NCBI RefSeq assembly: GCF_964340395.1
Contig: NC_135549.1
Span: 11,112,342-11,176,341 of the forward strand
Length of the DNA stretch: 64,000 nucleotides
Origin: Glandiceps talaboti
Taxonomy: Eukaryota; Hemichordata; Enteropneusta; Spengelidae
Reading direction: 5' to 3'
The notes under the pieces were generated by a model. It did no database searches. It saw nothing but the letters and a program-made list of their open reading frames with translations, and had not been told where the DNA came from. This document shows positions 60,889 to 64,000 of this stretch, one piece after another. A program made the position numbers and the translations under genes. Each line of letters begins with the position of its first letter. The stretch's first letter is position 1.

Positions 60889-61386
60889 TTTTTACGAATA
60901 AATTGACACTCGTTCATTTAAAGTTCACTAACATTTGTTGGCGGCTCGTGTTTTGACTGCTTTGACGGTGTTTCAAACAATGCAAATGTAAAGTATTGAA
61001 ACCTGTGATTTTTTCCTGCTAGGAAGGCTAAATAAGGGACGTAGACTGGTGAATTAGTTGATGATTAGCATCTAGTTGTCGATCTATTTAACCAGGATAA
61101 TACAATATAGTATTGTTTGAAACCTGTGAGGAGTCTCATTACTAGACTTTGGTGGCTGTGTCGGTGTTAAGCAAAGTATACATACAATTAATTTAAGAAC
61201 AAAAGAGATCGGTTTCACAGTTTCATACACTTGACACTTCATTTGTTGCGATTGACGGCAGTCGGTCACTCACACTTTGATGGTAATTTCGCAACACATC
61301 AGTCATTACCGCCCTGTTTTAATTGTTTTTAGTCCTCCAGTCACCTTTTGGAACATTTTGACAGCTTGGGAATGCGCGTAAACATT

Positions 61387-61440
61387 TGATTGGTCAATAA
61401 GACCTTAAATACTGCTGGAAACTTACGCAGCAGATCAGTT
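61387..61440 (+). promoter_or_regulatory. Probable promoter of the HIRAN gene
   Basis: ATTGG (an inverted CCAAT) at about 61389-61393, TATA-like TTAAATA at 61405-61411, and an initiator-like TCAGTT at 61435-61440, about 32 bp after the start of the TATA-like box. The ATG is 34 bp further. This is a consensus reading only. Confidence 0.4.
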
Positions 61441-61470
61441 GCATACTGTACCTTCAAGTACCAAGCAAGT

Positions 61471-61860
61471 ATGAAAGTCATCATCAGAGGTGTTCTTGCT
61501 GTCGGCATGTCTCACTATGGTGACGGCAGGCAGTTGAAAGTGGGACAGGGCTACCAACTCCAAAGAGACACTGATAACCCATACGATAGGAACGCTGTAG
61601 CAGTAGTCGGCATGGACGATGGAAAGAAAGTAGCGAGTCTGAAGAGGGATGCGGCCAGGGTTTTGGCGAAGGTAATGGATCTTGGGTTTTCATCCGATGA
61701 CCGTTACCTGATCAAGCCAAAGGAGAACGCCTTCTTTCACTCTCGTAGAGTGGGTAGGGCCCAGGTATGCAACCTCGGGTTCCGTTTACACGAGAGTAAG
61801 GAAATGGCAGTAAGAAATCTCCTCCGATGTACGGCCCTTCAATACAGTGTCACTGTATAA
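61471..61860 (+). CDS. HIRAN-domain protein carried by the transposon
   Basis: A 129-residue frame from ATG 61471; the longer frame to 61390 has no ATG at its start. Residues 5-70 read as a HIRAN domain: GVLAVGMSHYG, then VGQGYQLQRDTDNPYDRNAV and KKVASLKRDAARVLAKVMD. The NPYDRNAV and LxRDxxNPYD signature matches the family, which occurs in HLTF/Rad5-type repair helicases and as small stand-alone proteins, and in HLTF binds 3' single-strand DNA ends. No helicase or RING domain is present, so this is a stand-alone HIRAN protein. It lies inside the element on the strand opposite to the transposase. It could bind excision or replication intermediates. Alternative: a host gene captured by the element. 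Confidence 0.82.
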   Translation: MKVIIRGVLAVGMSHYGDGRQLKVGQGYQLQRDTDNPYDRNAVAVVGMDDGKKVASLKRDAARVLAKVMDLGFSSDDRYLIKPKENAFFHSRRVGRAQVCNLGFRLHESKEMAVRNLLRCTALQYSVTV

Positions 61861-62639
61861 GTTCGTCATCGCCTTCAATTTAAAGGCATGATTCAAACGG
61901 CCCTTTTCAGGGCCACCACATCCTCCAAAAAGAGAACCACCATTAACCAGCACTTGAATTGTAGTCTGTCACCACACACAGTATAAAGCTAGATCTCCAC
62001 TCATTCACTTTGTATGTATGTATACATGTGTATGTACTGTATGCATGTATGTTTGTGAAATGATGTCGACATGTATAAGTGTGACTATAACACATTCCTT
62101 GTCGATAAAAGCAACAAACAAAAAATACTAGTAACCTCACTCATTTCATACTACCAATCTCCCTAAACTGGTTCAGGTATTTTTGTTTGCTTGGTTGTTC
62201 ATGCCATTTTATTGATAAAAGAATCATATACAGTATTGTAAGTAACGTGTAGCAATCTAATCATTCTCTGTGACTTCGGATACTGAGTATCAAAATGTAA
62301 CCAACGTGACCTTTTGAACTTCATTCCAAAACGACGCAAAACAGAGACACTGACGTGATTTGATTAGTGTTTCACCAAACTTGTGACTGTACCATATTGA
62401 CGCATGTGTGTTGGCGGCTCCTGCTTTGAGGCTGTGACCTACCCGACTTTCGTATTGTGTGATCTGGTAACTTGTCTAGTACATACTATTAATTGAACAA
62501 ATTAACACCTACATTTGTTACAAGTCAACGTGTCACAGTATGTTCGCAGTTGGAAACAATAGAGCACTGCAACTGACGGATGCCGACAGAGCAATACTGC
62601 CCATCAATCAGTGTCAAATTTCATTGTTCTCAGCTCAAC

Positions 62640-62761
62640 GTATTGTTTATGTTCACACAAAAAAACCACTGACGGCCTTACGCGAAAATTAAACTGCGCG
62701 TAATCACCGTGATCTCCCAAAGCGCGAAAATAAGACTGCGCAATAATTTTCCGGTTCACAG
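62640..62761. repeat. Right terminal inverted repeat and subterminal motifs
   Basis: ACGCGAAAATTAAACTGCGC (about 62677-62699) and GCGCGAAAATAAGACTGCGC (about 62722-62741) repeat the subterminal motif, followed by the outer 20-bp repeat ending at 62761. Confidence 0.8.
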
Positions 62762-62763
62762 TA

Positions 62764-64000
62764 TGTGATTGTCAGGCTTGGTTGCGTAAAAACTATCGGC
62801 AACGCTATGTTCATGCATGCATTCAGACATTTTAAATAAAGTTTTTTCGCTTATTCTGAACACGCTGTTTTATTGTTCAAACGTACATCATTTGCATAGT
62901 CCACATTTTGTAGTTAAAGTACACCGGAAGTATTTTGAATATACCGTCAGGCTATGATGAGTTGATTTTATGCTTCATGTAATAGTTGAATCTTAAGGTT
63001 TTTTTTTGTTTTGAAATCAAGGAGTATGGGCATTCAACTTACTGAAATATATAGTTAACAAATGCTGCTAGGATTGTATCAAAAAGAGGTGGAGAAAAAC
63101 GTACCAGGTAAAATAGTCCTTATAAGGTGTAATATTAGAGGACTGTTTACCTGCATTTTTCTAACTTACTGAAAATAATGTATCATGTGCTTTGCTCATT
63201 TACGTGTCAATAAAGTTGTAATCTTCGAGGGTTCAAAACAAAATTCCTTATCATTGGACATCTTTTCTTTTGTACAAATGTTGTATATAGAAGTATAAAT
63301 TATATATGTTGTTATATAGAATTATAATAGTGTATTCTATTATATTATTAGGTGTATTGTCAGAATTAAATAGTCTCTTTCATCATTTATTGCTCCTTAA
63401 TATAATCGAGCCAACTCTTTGTCCCTTTTTCAAATTAAAAAAACATTAATATTCTAAACTCATTTCCAAATGCTTATTTTCATTAACATTTTATGTTCCA
63501 TTTCTATTCAGTGTTGCTTCGATTCAGGTAGGAATATCGTGTACATGTTTATATAGATATTTTCTGTATGAGGTGTGAATTTCAATATCAATGTAGTCAG
63601 CTGTCGTTACAATTGTTCAGTTCTACAACTGTGCCTATTGTATTGTGCTGTATATATACTCGTAAAAAAGAAATATCATTTTCATTTACTAGTCGTAAAA
63701 ACAATTGTGTCGTTCCGATACATTCAATTTAAATTAGGTGGGCCAGGTAGATTTTTTATTTTATTTTATTATATATATTTTTTTCACGTGTGCGTGTTTA
63801 GTTCATAATGTTTCCATTGTTTTCCATATGGTCTCTAAGCTTATGTTGTTTATTTCTTCCCATTAGATGTACAACCATTACAGATTGGAAGAATAGTTTT
63901 ATTTTGTCTTTTAAGTTGATGTCAGTTTCCGCACCCACTATTTCTTCCGAGACTTCACGATTTTCGCGATTTTATTATTACTTTTCTCGAATACGTAAAA
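62764..64000. other. AT-rich flank, nothing recognised
   Basis: No gene, RNA or structured repeat was recognised. Short open frames are without features. Confidence 0.5.

Larger units (their letters stand above)
58883..62761. mobile_element. Complete pogo-related DNA transposon with a HIRAN gene
   Basis: The ends are reverse complements: CTGTGAACCGGAAAATTATT at 58883-58902, and its exact inverse ending at 62761. Each end is followed by TA (58881-58882 and 62762-62763), as expected of TA target-site duplication in the Tc1/mariner superfamily. Length 3879 bp. Near both ends a motif like GCGCGAAAATTAAACTGCGC recurs two times. Inside lie an intact DDE transposase on the - strand and an intact HIRAN protein gene on the + strand. 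Both frames are more GC-rich than the surrounding AT-rich DNA. Intact frames and exact ends indicate recent insertion. Confidence 0.92.

Noticed and set aside
61390-61470. Upstream extension of the HIRAN frame
   Set aside because: It begins at TTG, not ATG; the first ATG is 61471 and starts the HIRAN fold directly.

Overview
This window looks like nuclear DNA of an invertebrate animal. The genes carry spliceosomal introns with GT/AG borders, intergenic DNA is AT-rich and dense in microsatellites, minisatellites, foldback repeats and tRNA-derived SINEs, and the gene set is metazoan: RENBP, a LAP2-type nuclear-envelope protein, APEX2, and a class A GPCR. The LAP2-type gene fits a deuterostome such as a hemichordate or cephalochordate, but the sequence alone does not settle the phylum.

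Layout. 1-1372: the last two coding exons of RENBP (N-acylglucosamine 2-epimerase), + strand. 2.0-2.5 kb: a 24-bp minisatellite; 3.5-3.7 kb: a TG/TATG array. 6501-8647: a three-exon secreted protein, + strand, with a signal peptide, one EGF-like domain, then a series of dibasic-flanked short segments that each carry a cysteine pair; I read it as an undescribed peptide precursor. 12803-31487: a LAP2/thymopoietin-like gene on the - strand, five coding exons, with a 15.5-kb first intron full of repeats. 31488-31797: a short shared promoter with an inverted pair of CCAAT motifs. 31798-39330: APEX2 on the + strand, six coding exons. 39.4-55.2 kb: gene-poor, with microsatellites, one SINE and a foldback element. 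55272-56333: an intronless orphan GPCR on the - strand. 58883-62761: a complete DNA transposon with 20-bp perfect terminal inverted repeats and TA target duplications; it carries an intact pogo-related DDE transposase and, divergently transcribed, an intact HIRAN-domain gene. 62.8-64 kb: AT-rich, nothing recognised.

How the genes relate. LAP2 and APEX2 are head to head about 310 bp apart and probably share a promoter; one protein organises chromatin at the inner nuclear membrane, the other repairs DNA in the nucleus. The transposase and the HIRAN protein share one element, which suggests the HIRAN protein helps transposition or post-excision repair. The two strongest candidates for something new are the EGF plus cysteine-pair peptide precursor and the transposase plus HIRAN transposon.
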